Shown: positions 53,695 to 62,131, numbered from the stretch's first letter. The stretch is DNA of 64,000 nt from Aureisphaera galaxeae (GCF_028561275.1 NZ_JAQQTF010000019.1:124001-188000); one strand, 5' to 3'. The notes: generated by a model from the letters alone, not told the origin. Translations and numbers: made by a program.

Positions 53695-54075
53695 TCAGCT
53701 GATTGATTTTTCGGTAAACCGCAGTGCTGTTTTTTGAAGTTGCCCTGGTCCCGAAAGCCCTAATTTTTTGATGATTTTCTTTCTATGGGTGCTCACGGTA
53801 GATTCTGTAATACCCATAATCTTTCCAATTTCACGAGAGGAACATCCCAACCCGATCCAATGGAATACTTCGTTCTCACGTTTGCTCAACGTTTCTATTT
53901 TGGAGTGCTTTATTTTGTTTTGGGAAACGATGCGAATTACTTTTTGGATCAATTCTTTTTCCGTCGAAATATGCTGAATTTTCGACAAAGCGATAATCGT
54001 TTCTTCTAGGTTCAGGTACGCACCTTGTTGTCGTGCGTGGTCTACGATTTTTAATAATTTTTCTAAGGTTTGCAT
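53695..54075 (-). CDS. Stand-alone LuxR/NarL-type HTH protein without receiver
   Basis: A 126-residue protein. Residues 1-60 are helical (MQTLEKLLKIVDHARQQGAY) without receiver Asp motifs. Residues about 60-122 are a GerE HTH (TLSKRENEVFHWIGLGCSSR, EIGKIMGITESTVSTHRKKI). Its ending KKLGLSGPGQLQKTAL parallels RKLGLSGKGELLRYAL in the response regulator gene next door, so it looks like a paralogue that has lost its receiver. A TACCCA-type palindrome lies 36 bp upstream of its start. Confidence 0.85.
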   Translation of the reverse strand: MQTLEKLLKIVDHARQQGAYLNLEETIIALSKIQHISTEKELIQKVIRIVSQNKIKHSKIETLSKRENEVFHWIGLGCSSREIGKIMGITESTVSTHRKKIIKKLGLSGPGQLQKTALRFTEKSIS

Positions 54076-54110
54076 ACCCCGAATATAGTAGGGGCAGGGA
54101 GGGCATTATA

Positions 54111-54127
54111 TACCCATTGTCGGGAAT
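54111..54127. promoter_or_regulatory. TACCCA...GGG palindrome, copy a (HTH gene upstream)
   Basis: TACCCATTGTCGGGAATA, an imperfect copy of the motif, 36 bp upstream of the HTH gene start and between it and the response regulator's stop. Further TACCC half-sites flank it at about 54075 and 54132. Confidence 0.5.
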
Positions 54128-54135
54128 ATCATACC

Positions 54136-54762
54136 CTAAAAATCATATTTCTTTTCCAGGGCATACCGCAATAGCTCTCCTTTTCCCGAAAGGCCCAGTT
54201 TACGGATCATGTTTTTGCGGTGTTTTTCCACGGTAGAAACAGCGGTGAACCGGATATCAGCAATTTCACTAGTGGTTTTTCCTTGGCCGATCAATACGAG
54301 GATTTCCCGTTCACTTTTGGAAAGCACCCCTTTTTTGCGTTTGGAATTACTGTCCTTCATAAGTTCCCCGAGATCGATGGAAGCGTCAAAATAATTGCTA
54401 CCTGTACTAACGGTGCGAATGGCTTTCATGACCTCTTCCAAAGGAGAGTTTTTTAAGAGGTAGCCCGAGGCGCCCGCTTCGATCATTTGGCTTACCGCTT
54501 CTTCTTGATCGAACATACTAAAAGCAACGACTTTGATGTGCGGAAATTCCTTTTTTATGATCTGTGTGGCGGTAATCCCATCCATTTTGGGCATTTTAAT
54601 GTCCGTTAGGACTACTTTGGGTTGTTTTAAGCGTACAATATCCAAGAGGGCTTCTCCATCGTTAGCGGTGCCTACAATAGAAAATTCATCTTCGTACTTC
54701 AGTAATAGGTTGATACCATCTACAAGCGATTGATGGTCTTCGGCTATGGCTACAGTGATCAT
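54136..54762 (-). CDS. NarL/FixJ-family response regulator
   Basis: A 208-residue response regulator. The receiver spans 1-120: acid pair ITVAIAEDHQSLVDGINLLL, phosphoacceptor Asp in VVLTDIKMPKMDGI, Lys in GYLLKNSPLEEVMKAI. A GerE/LuxR HTH is at about 145-205 (LSKSEREILVLIGQGKTTSE, STVEKHRKNMIRKLGLSG). Its start overlaps the histidine kinase stop by 4 bp, so it is the cognate regulator. Candidate targets are the palindromes at 54111, 58482 and 58892. Confidence 0.95.
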   Translation of the reverse strand: MITVAIAEDHQSLVDGINLLLKYEDEFSIVGTANDGEALLDIVRLKQPKVVLTDIKMPKMDGITATQIIKKEFPHIKVVAFSMFDQEEAVSQMIEAGASGYLLKNSPLEEVMKAIRTVSTGSNYFDASIDLGELMKDSNSKRKKGVLSKSEREILVLIGQGKTTSEIADIRFTAVSTVEKHRKNMIRKLGLSGKGELLRYALEKKYDF

Positions 54763-56546
54763 AACGGTATGTCAATTAAAATGTTGGTGCCTCTGCCTGG
54801 GGCAGCATCTACCTCTAGGCTTCCTTCCAGGTGTTCTACTCTTTTTTCGATGCTGTGAAGCCCCATACCTTCGGTTCTTTTCATTTTTCTTGGGTTGAAC
54901 CCTTTTCCATTATCCTCTACAATGATATTGAGCATGTCGTCGTGCTGCGTAATGGAAATATGGGCTTCCGTGGCCTCCGCATGTTTAATGATGTTGGTGA
55001 CCAGTTCTTGGATCATTCTAAAAATGGCTATTTCTTGTGGGCCTTCCAACTTTTCGGTAAGACCGAAGCCTTGCACTTCGATACTCAAGCCATTGCTGCT
55101 GGAAGCATTTTTAGCCAGTTTTTCTACAGCGGGTAGCAATCCTTTGGTCGCGATAACCCCGCTATTCTTAAGATGTGCCATGGAACGTACTTCCGTATAG
55201 GCTTCCTCTAAAAGCGAACCGGTTTTTTCGAACAATTCGTCCATTGATTCCAGTTTTCCCCTGTTCTTCGCGATATGATCAAATTGCAATTTGGCAGCGG
55301 ATAGGGTAGCTCCCACGCTGTCATGGAGGTCACTAGCGAGACGTTGTCGTTCCTTTTCTTGCCCTTCGATCATGGCATCGATGGCATTGAGTTCCTGATC
55401 CTTCAGGATTTTTTCCTTTTTCTGAATTTCCAGTTCTTTTTCCTGTTCGGCGATGCGTTGTTTGCGGCGCGTATTTTTGTAAACGAGGAAGGCAAAGATG
55501 GAAATGGCTACAATCCCTCCGCCAAGGCCTAGTGCGATGTTGCGGTTTTGTTTTTTCTTTTGCTGTTCAACTTTTAATTGTTCCTCTTTTTCGGCAGCCG
55601 CGTACCTGTTTCTAATACTTTCTATGGCCAAATTTTGCCCGATATCATTTACACTATCTTCAAGGTGATTTTTGGTTTTGGTAGCAAGGTAAGCTTCCTT
55701 AAAGTTTTGTGTTTTTTCATAAAGGTCTGCCATATTCTCATAGAAAATAATCTTGGACTTTACTTTGTTTTCATTGGGTAAGATTGAATCTGCTTTTAAA
55801 AATAAACTCAATGATTTATTATAGTCATTTAAATATTTATAGGCCTCGGCTTGATTGTTATAATTATATGAAATATTCAAAGAATCATTAATCTTAAGAA
55901 GATAAGGGAGTCCTTTTTTAGTGTAGTACAAGGAGGAATCATATAGCTTTAATCGCTTCTTTACAGTTCCTATATTCATGAGATCGAATGACATTTGCAG
56001 CGAATCATCCTTTGAACTGGATAGCTTGTAGCTCTTTCTAAAGACCTCTTCTGCATTTTCAATTAAGTCTGAAGCTAAATATCCAGTTCCAATTTCTCTG
56101 TAGACTCTATATTTTACATTAAGATCTTCATTGCCCGTATTTGATATGAAATCCTCGAGTTCCCTAATAATAGACTGTTTGTCGACCTCAAGATCATTCT
56201 GATGACTTAAGATGGACAATAATTGCAAGTTGCAATCCTTAACATCACTTAACTTTTCAAGCTGTACATATATCGTTTTAGCCTTAGCCATATGCTGAAA
56301 GGCTAAGCCTTGCTGATCGCTTAAATTATAGGTGTATCCTAAGTAAAAAAGCCAAAGGGCTTTATCTTCAATATCCGCATTACTGGTATCTATAAGCTTG
56401 AAAGACGCTATTGCATCCGAATAGCGTCCTTGATTAGTTAAAGAAATAGATTCCTTAAGATCTAGCTTTTGGGCAAATGTGGCTCCAAAAAATAGATTGA
56501 GGATTATAAATATGTAAGAGATTCTATAGCTTTTTTTCATTGGCAT
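54759..56546 (-). CDS. TPR-containing sensor histidine kinase (HisKA_3)
   Basis: A 595-residue kinase. Signal/anchor (YIFIILNLFFGATFAQ), about 280 periplasmic residues of TPR repeats (FYLGYTYNLSDQQGLAFQHM, YNNQAEAYKYLNDYNKSLSL), one transmembrane helix at about 335-357 (IALGLGGGIVAISIFAFLVY), a coiled coil, then the HisKA_3 phosphoacceptor RQRLASDLHDSVGATLSAAK and an ATPase domain (ELVTNIIKHAEATEAHI, EDNGKGFNPRK). The TPR sensor is typical of flavobacterial kinases and binds unknown partners. It is adjacent to the 191-residue protein gene (no gap), in the protease operon. Confidence 0.93.
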   Translation of the reverse strand: MPMKKSYRISYIFIILNLFFGATFAQKLDLKESISLTNQGRYSDAIASFKLIDTSNADIEDKALWLFYLGYTYNLSDQQGLAFQHMAKAKTIYVQLEKLSDVKDCNLQLLSILSHQNDLEVDKQSIIRELEDFISNTGNEDLNVKYRVYREIGTGYLASDLIENAEEVFRKSYKLSSSKDDSLQMSFDLMNIGTVKKRLKLYDSSLYYTKKGLPYLLKINDSLNISYNYNNQAEAYKYLNDYNKSLSLFLKADSILPNENKVKSKIIFYENMADLYEKTQNFKEAYLATKTKNHLEDSVNDIGQNLAIESIRNRYAAAEKEEQLKVEQQKKKQNRNIALGLGGGIVAISIFAFLVYKNTRRKQRIAEQEKELEIQKKEKILKDQELNAIDAMIEGQEKERQRLASDLHDSVGATLSAAKLQFDHIAKNRGKLESMDELFEKTGSLLEEAYTEVRSMAHLKNSGVIATKGLLPAVEKLAKNASSSNGLSIEVQGFGLTEKLEGPQEIAIFRMIQELVTNIIKHAEATEAHISITQHDDMLNIIVEDNGKGFNPRKMKRTEGMGLHSIEKRVEHLEGSLEVDAAPGRGTNILIDIPL

Positions 56547-57122
56547 TTAACCTTTACCGACAATGATATTTCCGGATTCTGTTTCTGGTTGATCGCTGGG
56601 ATCCGCACTAGCGGCTATTGGGAAGGCCTTTCGCGGATCGGGGTATTTGACCTTCACTCTATCCTCCTCTGGAATAGTAGCTGGGTCGACATTGCATATC
56701 CAAAGGTATTCATCATTGTTTTTTGTTGGGTCATTATTGCTATTGTACAGGAAAACCCTAACATTTCTATCAGGTCCCTCAGTGGTAGGGGTTCCTGTTA
56801 AATCGAATTTCTCTCCAACCGCTTCCTCGTAAGTGTATTCGTGTCTTTTATCTCCTGGGGTAGGGCGCCAAACTCTTTCGACATGGATATCAAAATGCTC
56901 GGTTTTGTGGCAATAATTTACCAGATGTATATGATAAACGATGTTTAATGCAGAACCAGTCAAATTAATGACCTTTTTTGTTGCATATTTTTTGTCGTCT
57001 GGTCTCCTAGTCCAGTCACTGCTCTGAACCGTACATTTTAGCTCAAAAGGAATATTTGCCACGGGAACAAATATCTGTTTGTTCTCGTTATCTGCATTAT
57101 ACTGAAAAATAATCTTTGCCAT
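56547..57122 (-). CDS. Hypothetical 191-residue protein of protease operon
   Basis: A soluble protein without signal peptide, beta-rich in the first 150 residues (MAKIIFQYNADNENKQIFVP, FELKCTVQSSDWTRRPDDKK, VNYCHKTEHFDIHVERVWRP) and with a low-complexity acidic/proline end (DPSDQPETESGNIIVGKG). I do not recognise it. It lies 1 bp after the protease gene and directly abuts the kinase gene, so it is likely a partner, inhibitor or substrate of the protease. Its C-terminal flexible tail could be the cleavage site; speculation. Confidence 0.7.
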   Translation of the reverse strand: MAKIIFQYNADNENKQIFVPVANIPFELKCTVQSSDWTRRPDDKKYATKKVINLTGSALNIVYHIHLVNYCHKTEHFDIHVERVWRPTPGDKRHEYTYEEAVGEKFDLTGTPTTEGPDRNVRVFLYNSNNDPTKNNDEYLWICNVDPATIPEEDRVKVKYPDPRKAFPIAASADPSDQPETESGNIIVGKG

Positions 57123-57123
57123 T

Positions 57124-58335
57124 TTAGTAAGTTTTAATATTTATGAAATCTTTGAGAGTCAAGTGTAATTTTTTTGGATATGGCTTATAAAAGGTTTTCT
57201 CTCCAAAAATATGGTCGAAATTATTGCAGACGGAGTATGTCTCACTGTCGCCTCCTATAAGTAAACCTATTGCCATGTTTTTATTATTCAAAAGTAAACT
57301 TCCGGAATCCCCATTAGTACTGATTTTCTCTGTAAGGATTTGCTTTTTAAAGAGCTTTTTATTGGGACTATCCGGTTCAAAAACGACATATGCATTCGTA
57401 GATCGGATCTTTCCCTTCTGTTCATAAGAGGTTCTTCCATAAATGGTCACTTCTTCCCCGTGTCGCATTTTTACCCGCTCTTCACCACCGATTAATTCGG
57501 TTTCGGGTTTCAAAATTGGTTCATTATTCCAGAGATTTCCCCCTCTTACTAAATTTTTATGTTCTACTCGAATGAAAGCAACATCGACAAAAGAATTATA
57601 TTCTGCAAAGGCAACCTGTCCTATTAAGTTATTGTGGTCTTCCTTCAGAATATATTCGTACTCTAAATTTCCGTTTGAATCGATAAATGGATTTTGAAAC
57701 CTAGATATGAGCCCAGGTTGATATATTTGAGATTCATAGAACCTAATTTTAGATACTTCACCATTCTCTGAGTTCTGAATAGTTCGTTTGTCGTTAATAA
57801 CATGATAGTTTGTAATAATGTACCAGCTATCATGTTCATCAAAATCACCCCATGGGCTTTGGTCATAAAAATGATTTAGTTTGAGAAGTCCTCCAAATGT
57901 CCCAAGCTGATAAGCTTTATTTAGAACTGGAGCAATTTGACAACCGCTTGCTGCAGGTCTTATATAATTACCTGTTATTTTTTTGTCCGTCTGCAGATTA
58001 AATGGTTTTACAAACTCGATTTTAGTTAGAGGTAATTCTCCGCTATAAATTCTTTCATACTCTGAAGTTTCCGTTTTTGGAGGTCTCAAAGTGTCTAATA
58101 TTTTTTCATGAGTTTCCTTTGGCAAATAGTTTATGAGATCAAGCCTTCTTCTGGTAGTAGATCTTCGATCTTCATTCCAGATCCCCATTTCCAAGAAGAA
58201 TCTTTCCATATTAGGCTTTTCCAAGCTTTCTGGGATGGAAGCTATGTAGACCACATTCTCCTTACTACTAAACAATTCTTTGTAATTGTTGTCGATAATT
58301 TCATCAATGATATCTCTGGGAGCTATAGTAACCAT
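57124..58335 (-). CDS. Cytoplasmic trypsin-like (S1/V8-type) serine protease with N-terminal helical domain
   Basis: A 403-residue protein with no signal peptide. Residues 1-85 are a Glu/Arg-rich helical domain (APRDIIDEIIDNNYKELFSS, RFFLEMGIWNEDRRSTTRR). Residues about 125-385 form a chymotrypsin-fold domain with an apparent triad: His178 in WYIITNYHVI, Asp251 in SFVDVAFIRV, Ser344 in STNGDSGSLLL. A helical adaptor in front of a cytosolic trypsin domain recalls effector-associated (EAD-like) modules of bacterial conflict/signalling systems, but I cannot assign it. First gene of a four-gene operon with unknown protein, TPR kinase and response regulator. Confidence 0.8.
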   Translation of the reverse strand: MVTIAPRDIIDEIIDNNYKELFSSKENVVYIASIPESLEKPNMERFFLEMGIWNEDRRSTTRRRLDLINYLPKETHEKILDTLRPPKTETSEYERIYSGELPLTKIEFVKPFNLQTDKKITGNYIRPAASGCQIAPVLNKAYQLGTFGGLLKLNHFYDQSPWGDFDEHDSWYIITNYHVINDKRTIQNSENGEVSKIRFYESQIYQPGLISRFQNPFIDSNGNLEYEYILKEDHNNLIGQVAFAEYNSFVDVAFIRVEHKNLVRGGNLWNNEPILKPETELIGGEERVKMRHGEEVTIYGRTSYEQKGKIRSTNAYVVFEPDSPNKKLFKKQILTEKISTNGDSGSLLLNNKNMAIGLLIGGDSETYSVCNNFDHIFGEKTFYKPYPKKLHLTLKDFINIKTY

Positions 58336-58395
58336 TTTAACTGCTTTTAATTTATGAGATTAAACAAATGCAATCATAAAAATCGAAACTAGCTT

Positions 58396-58497
58396 TACCC
58401 GAAAACATAATTTTGAAAGAACTTTTCATAATTGAAATTAGTTGATGGTACAATATTATTTCATGATCCTACCCAAAAACATACCCACTACCGGGTA
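58396..58497. promoter_or_regulatory. Protease operon upstream region: TACCCA palindrome, copy b, plus half-site repeats
   Basis: TACCCACTACCGGGTA (58482-58497) is a 16-bp site 147 bp upstream of the protease start. A partial direct repeat of its half-site, TACCCGAAAACATAA at 58396 and TACCCAAAAACATAC at 58470, gives three TACCC half-sites on one face. The rest of the 223-bp gap (58336-58558) holds no gene. Confidence 0.55.
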
Positions 58498-58558
58498 ATT
58501 TCGGATTTTCGAATTCAATGGGGGATAAAAAAAGAATGTTAGGAATGTTCGGATGGCC

Positions 58559-58855
58559 TTATCCAATCGGATTGAACAAATACACCAGTACAAATACGGC
58601 CAAGGCACCACCTGCATTGATCAAAGGCGCGTTGCTGTTGGTTCCTTCCTTATTTGACTGGAGTTCAATAAAACCGGGTAGGGCAATGCTAATACAGGCG
58701 GCCGATAGGGCAACAATGACACGTATAATGCCCGTTAAATTATCGAAAGCTTTTCCTTCACTGTCCAAATGCCAGAAACTTAAGGCCATGACAATAATAC
58801 CCAATACCACCATGATGAGATTGGGGATGATTTCTTTTGCAGGTTTAAAACTCAT
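58559..58855 (-). CDS. Small membrane protein, 98 residues
   Basis: Three predicted helices: IIPNLIMVVLGIIVMALSFW, IIRVIVALSAACISIALPGF and APLINAGGALAVFVLVYLFN. A polar loop ELQSNKEGTNSN separates helices 2 and 3. No recognised family. It is upstream of the protease operon on the same strand and has its own TACCCA palindrome 37 bp before the start codon, which ties it to the same regulon. A membrane partner for the protease system is inference. Confidence 0.65.
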   Translation of the reverse strand: MSFKPAKEIIPNLIMVVLGIIVMALSFWHLDSEGKAFDNLTGIIRVIVALSAACISIALPGFIELQSNKEGTNSNAPLINAGGALAVFVLVYLFNPIG

Positions 58856-58891
58856 ATGTAAAAATTGGATTGGTTACAACAATATAACTGT

Positions 58892-58907
58892 ACCCATTGC
58901 TGGGTAG
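58892..58907. promoter_or_regulatory. TACCCA...GGGTA palindrome, copy c (membrane protein upstream)
   Basis: TACCCATTGCTGGGTA, 37 bp upstream of the start at 58855, almost the same distance as copy a from its gene (36 bp). Confidence 0.6.
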
Positions 58908-59039
58908 GAACTGCTATACTTTGAAAGGGGGAAACATGATCTCGAAAAATCACAGTAAGGTATAGTTAGTTAGCGTGCCCTGAAATTAGCCGCTTTTTTT
59001 CAAATTTCCTAATAAGCTGGTAATGAATTGAAGGGTGAT

Positions 59040-59228
59040 CTAATCCACGAAGTAAAGCTTGGCAACCAATAACAATCCGAAGAAAATAAGGAAGCCTATC
59101 AATACCCAAACGCTTCCCTTGTATTGTTTTTTATGTAACTTCTTGTCCTTGCGGTAACTCATGATCATTATCGCCACAAAAGCGACCACAAAACAAATAG
59201 CAAATATCAACTGACCCGTAGAAAGCAT
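59040..59228 (-). CDS. Small two-helix membrane protein, 62 residues
   Basis: From the Met at 59228: MLSTGQLIFAICFVVAFVAI, a Lys-rich loop (YRKDKKLHKKQYKG), then a second helix VLIGFLIFFGLLLVAKLYFV. The start is chosen over a longer one at 59261 that would place polar residues first. The two-helix, positive-inside pattern is typical of small conserved flavobacterial membrane proteins. Function unknown. The 184-bp gap to 58855 holds palindrome c and nothing else seen. Confidence 0.7.
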   Translation of the reverse strand: MLSTGQLIFAICFVVAFVAIMIMSYRKDKKLHKKQYKGSVWVLIGFLIFFGLLLVAKLYFVD

Positions 59229-59364
59229 ATTTCGAATTTTATGAACACAAAAATACACCAATTCTGTGCAAATCTGGTTGAAAAGTTTCTTGGCTCTACC
59301 TAATTTTCAAAAACCTTTGTTCCTATTTTTAGATCATCAATGTTGCACAAATAAATTAAAGACT

Positions 59365-59751
59365 ATGCAAGACAAGATCTCCTGTGTTCACGAATTCCAT
59401 TCCGCTTTCGGATTGGGTATAAAAAACGCCCCTACCGCTAATTTGGGCGAGGCTAAAAATCGTTTGCGTTTCAACCTTATGAAGGAAGAAAACGAAGAAT
59501 ATTTTGAAGCTGCCAACGAAGGAGATCTGGTCGAGGTTGCCGATGCGCTTGGGGATATGCTCTACATTCTTTGCGGAACCATCATAGAACATGGGATGCA
59601 ACACAAAATCGAAGAAGTCTTCAATGAAATCCAACGAAGTAATATGAGTAAGTTAGGGGCCGATGGAAAACCTATCTACCGTGAGGACGGTAAAGTATTG
59701 AAAGGGCCAAATTACTTCAAACCCGATATCAAAGCTATTTTAGAAAACTAA
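59365..59751 (+). CDS. MazG-like nucleoside triphosphate pyrophosphohydrolase
   Basis: A 128-residue all-alpha NTP pyrophosphatase: FNLMKEENEEYFEAANEGDL and EVADALGDMLYILCGTIIEH carry the EExxE and ExxD metal ligands. The C-terminal GKVLKGPNYFKPDIKAIL is found in phage and bacterial HisE/MazG-like proteins of this type. The Met at 59365 gives the family N terminus (MQDKISCVHEFHSAFG). House-cleaning of non-canonical nucleotides is the expected role. It converges with ilvE. Confidence 0.87.
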   Translation: MQDKISCVHEFHSAFGLGIKNAPTANLGEAKNRLRFNLMKEENEEYFEAANEGDLVEVADALGDMLYILCGTIIEHGMQHKIEEVFNEIQRSNMSKLGADGKPIYREDGKVLKGPNYFKPDIKAILEN

Positions 59752-59755
59752 GGGA

Positions 59756-60826
59756 TTAGCAAACGCGGTATCTCCACTCGAATGGATCTTCGGTCAAGTT
59801 GTACTGAATTTCCATTAAGTGCTTTTTGAATTGCATCGCGAAAGAATCCGCTTGACTTTGCAATTCGAAAGTTTCGTCTTTATAACTGAATGCACTTACA
59901 GGACTGATCACAGCGGCGGTTCCTGCACCAAATATTTCCTTTAAAGCACCTTCTTTGGCGGCAGCCACGATCTCTGCCACTTCCACACGTCGCACTTCTA
60001 CATTGATTCCGGCTTTTTCGGCTAGGGCAATCACGCTTTTTCGCGTCACCCCGTCCAGGATACGATCGTTGGTAGGTGCCGTGAGCAAAGTATCATTCAC
60101 TCTAAAGAACACGTTCATGGTACCTGCTTCTTCCAGATACTTATGCTCGTTGGCATCGGTCCATATCACCTGTTGGAACCCTCTTTCTTTAGCCAAATTG
60201 GTGGGATAGAACTGCGCTCCGTAGTTTCCGGCAGCTTTGGCATATCCCACACCTCCGTCGGCGGCACGACTAAAGTTTTCTGCTATAATAACACGAACCT
60301 CTCCTTTATAGTAAGCCTGTGCAGGAGAAAGAATGATCATGAATTTGTATTGATCCGATGGCGAGGCGGAAACCCCATTTTGGGTCGCAATGACAAACGG
60401 ACGAATGTATAAGGAATTTCCCATTCCAGGTTTAACCCAGTCTTTGTCCATTTCCAATAATTGGTGCATCGCATCGAAGAACAATGCTTCTGGAAATTCA
60501 GGAATCGCCATTCTATGGGAGGATTTGTTGATTCGCTTCAAATTCTCCAATGGGCGAAATAGAAATACAGATCCTTCCTCGTCTTTATAGGCTTTCATCC
60601 CTTCAAACACGGCCTGACCGTAATGAAATACCTTGGCTGCTGGATAAATTTCCAATGGGCCGTAGGGTTTAATAGTAGGGTTTTGCCAAGCACCATCAAC
60701 GTAATCACACTCGAACATATGATCTGTAAAAATGTTCCCAAAAACAAGATTTTCGAAATCCACATCATGGATTCGGGAGGTGTTTACTTTTTCTACTTGA
60801 ATGGTGGGGACGGTAGTTAGACTCAT
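59756..60826 (-). CDS. ilvE: Branched-chain amino acid aminotransferase
   Basis: A 356-residue PLP enzyme (fold type IV) that makes or degrades Leu, Ile and Val. Blocks: IYPAAKVFHYGQAVFEGMKA, FLFRPLENLKRINKSSHRM, RPFVIATQNGVSASPSDQYK, GGVGYAKAAGNYGAQFYPTN (catalytic Lys) and EEAGTMNVFFRVNDT. Long-form class, about 356 residues as in Bacteroidota. Single gene with a promoter region divergent from the DUF4920 gene. Confidence 0.95.
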   Translation of the reverse strand: MSLTTVPTIQVEKVNTSRIHDVDFENLVFGNIFTDHMFECDYVDGAWQNPTIKPYGPLEIYPAAKVFHYGQAVFEGMKAYKDEEGSVFLFRPLENLKRINKSSHRMAIPEFPEALFFDAMHQLLEMDKDWVKPGMGNSLYIRPFVIATQNGVSASPSDQYKFMIILSPAQAYYKGEVRVIIAENFSRAADGGVGYAKAAGNYGAQFYPTNLAKERGFQQVIWTDANEHKYLEEAGTMNVFFRVNDTLLTAPTNDRILDGVTRKSVIALAEKAGINVEVRRVEVAEIVAAAKEGALKEIFGAGTAAVISPVSAFSYKDETFELQSQADSFAMQFKKHLMEIQYNLTEDPFEWRYRVC

Positions 60827-60929
60827 AAAATTTCCTTATGGGCCAAAATTAGGCAAAATATATACCATATAAAATGCAAAAAAATCATAAAATTGTGGTA
60901 TATTATTAGCTATACAAATTTTGATTGAA

Positions 60930-61451
60930 ATGAAAAGAAACCTTCTATTCCTATTTGTAACAACCTGTTTGTTGTTTTCCTGTAATTCGGCCAAAGAGAA
61001 AGAAGCCGAAACCCCTAAAAGTTTAGGATTGCAACAAGCCGAAACCTATGATCTAAAAGGATATCGATTTGAGGATAAAGACCTAGCCTCTGCAGACGAA
61101 TTGCTAACCGCTTACAAAGCGATGAAAGTAGGTGATACGGTCGAAATAAAAGTAAAGGCAAAAGTAAATAGTGTATGCCAAAAGAAAGGGTGCTGGATGC
61201 GCTTGGATCTTGGCGACGCAGAGTCTTTCGTGCGTTTTCAGGATTACGGGTTCTTCATGCCAAAAGACTTGGCGGGAGATGAGGTCTTGGTGAACGGTAT
61301 GGCCTATGTTGAGGAAACCAGCGTAGAAGACCTGAAGCACTATGCGGAGGATGCCGGAAAGCCGCAAGAGGAGATTGATGCCATTACAGAGCCAGAGCTC
61401 TCTTACAACTTCCTTTCTACTGGAGTTCTTATCCCGAAAAAAGGAAAGTAA
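60930..61451 (+). CDS. DUF4920 lipoprotein
   Basis: A 173-residue lipoprotein (MKRNLLFLFVTTCLLFSC), mature core of the DUF4920 family: GDTVEIKVKAKVNSVCQKKG, CWMRLDLGDAESFVRFQDYG and FFMPKDLAGDEVLVNGMAYV. An OB-like beta fold with a paired Cys (VCQKKGCW) typical of the family and possibly metal or heme related. Uncharacterised. The start at 60930 is chosen over an ATG three codons upstream for signal-peptide fit. It lies 8 bp before mnmD. Confidence 0.88.
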   Translation: MKRNLLFLFVTTCLLFSCNSAKEKEAETPKSLGLQQAETYDLKGYRFEDKDLASADELLTAYKAMKVGDTVEIKVKAKVNSVCQKKGCWMRLDLGDAESFVRFQDYGFFMPKDLAGDEVLVNGMAYVEETSVEDLKHYAEDAGKPQEEIDAITEPELSYNFLSTGVLIPKKGK

Positions 61452-61459
61452 CTAACAGT

Positions 61460-62131
61460 GTGAAACGAGAATTTCTTACCACGGGCGATGGATCGGTAAC
61501 CATCCATCTGCCCGATTGGAACGAACAGTACCATTCCAAACATGGCGCCCTTAATGAGGCGCTTCATGTTTTTATAGCCATGGGCTTCGACTTCTTGAAA
61601 TCCCAACAATCCCTGTCGGAAGTAAATATCATGGAAATTGGGTTTGGAACGGGATTGAATGCCTATCTTACTCTGCTACGTTCACGGGAGGTCAAAACTT
61701 CGGTGAATTACGTTGGGGTAGAAGGATACCCTGTAGCCCTAGAGGAAGTAGAAAAGCTCAATTATCCAGAGTCGGTGGGAAATGATCCGGAAGCCTTCAA
61801 AAAGCTGCATGAAACGGCTTGGGAAGAAGCCAGCTTGGTAGCAAAAGGCTTTTCCCTTCATAAAAGAAAACAATTCTTTTCCGAAATAGAGGACAAAGAA
61901 GTCTACCACCTTATCTATTTTGATGCTTTTGGGGCAAGGGTTCAACCCGAATTGTGGACGGAGGCCATTTTTCAGAAAATGTACAATGCACTTTTGCCAA
62001 ACGGTGTTTTGGTTACCTATGCCGCCAAAGGAAGTGTTCGCCGTGCCATGCAGGCGGTTGGATTCACAGTAGAAAGACTGCCGGGGCCTCCGGGAAAAAG
62101 GGAAATGTTACGAGCACGGAAGGGCGAGTAA
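61460..62131 (+). CDS. mnmD: tRNA (mnm5s2U34) methyltransferase MnmD
   Basis: A 223-residue SAM-dependent methyltransferase (DUF752), the stand-alone MnmC2-type enzyme that completes mnm5s2U at wobble position 34. It starts at GTG (VKREFLTTGDGSVTIHLPDW) and shows LNEALHVFIAMGFDF, the SAM motif IMEIGFGTGLNAYLTLLR, YHLIYFDAFGARVQPELWT and LVTYAAKGSVRRAMQAVGF. The stop lies inside the first of three 41-bp repeats. No MnmC oxidase domain is fused. Confidence 0.92.
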   Translation: MKREFLTTGDGSVTIHLPDWNEQYHSKHGALNEALHVFIAMGFDFLKSQQSLSEVNIMEIGFGTGLNAYLTLLRSREVKTSVNYVGVEGYPVALEEVEKLNYPESVGNDPEAFKKLHETAWEEASLVAKGFSLHKRKQFFSEIEDKEVYHLIYFDAFGARVQPELWTEAIFQKMYNALLPNGVLVTYAAKGSVRRAMQAVGFTVERLPGPPGKREMLRARKGE

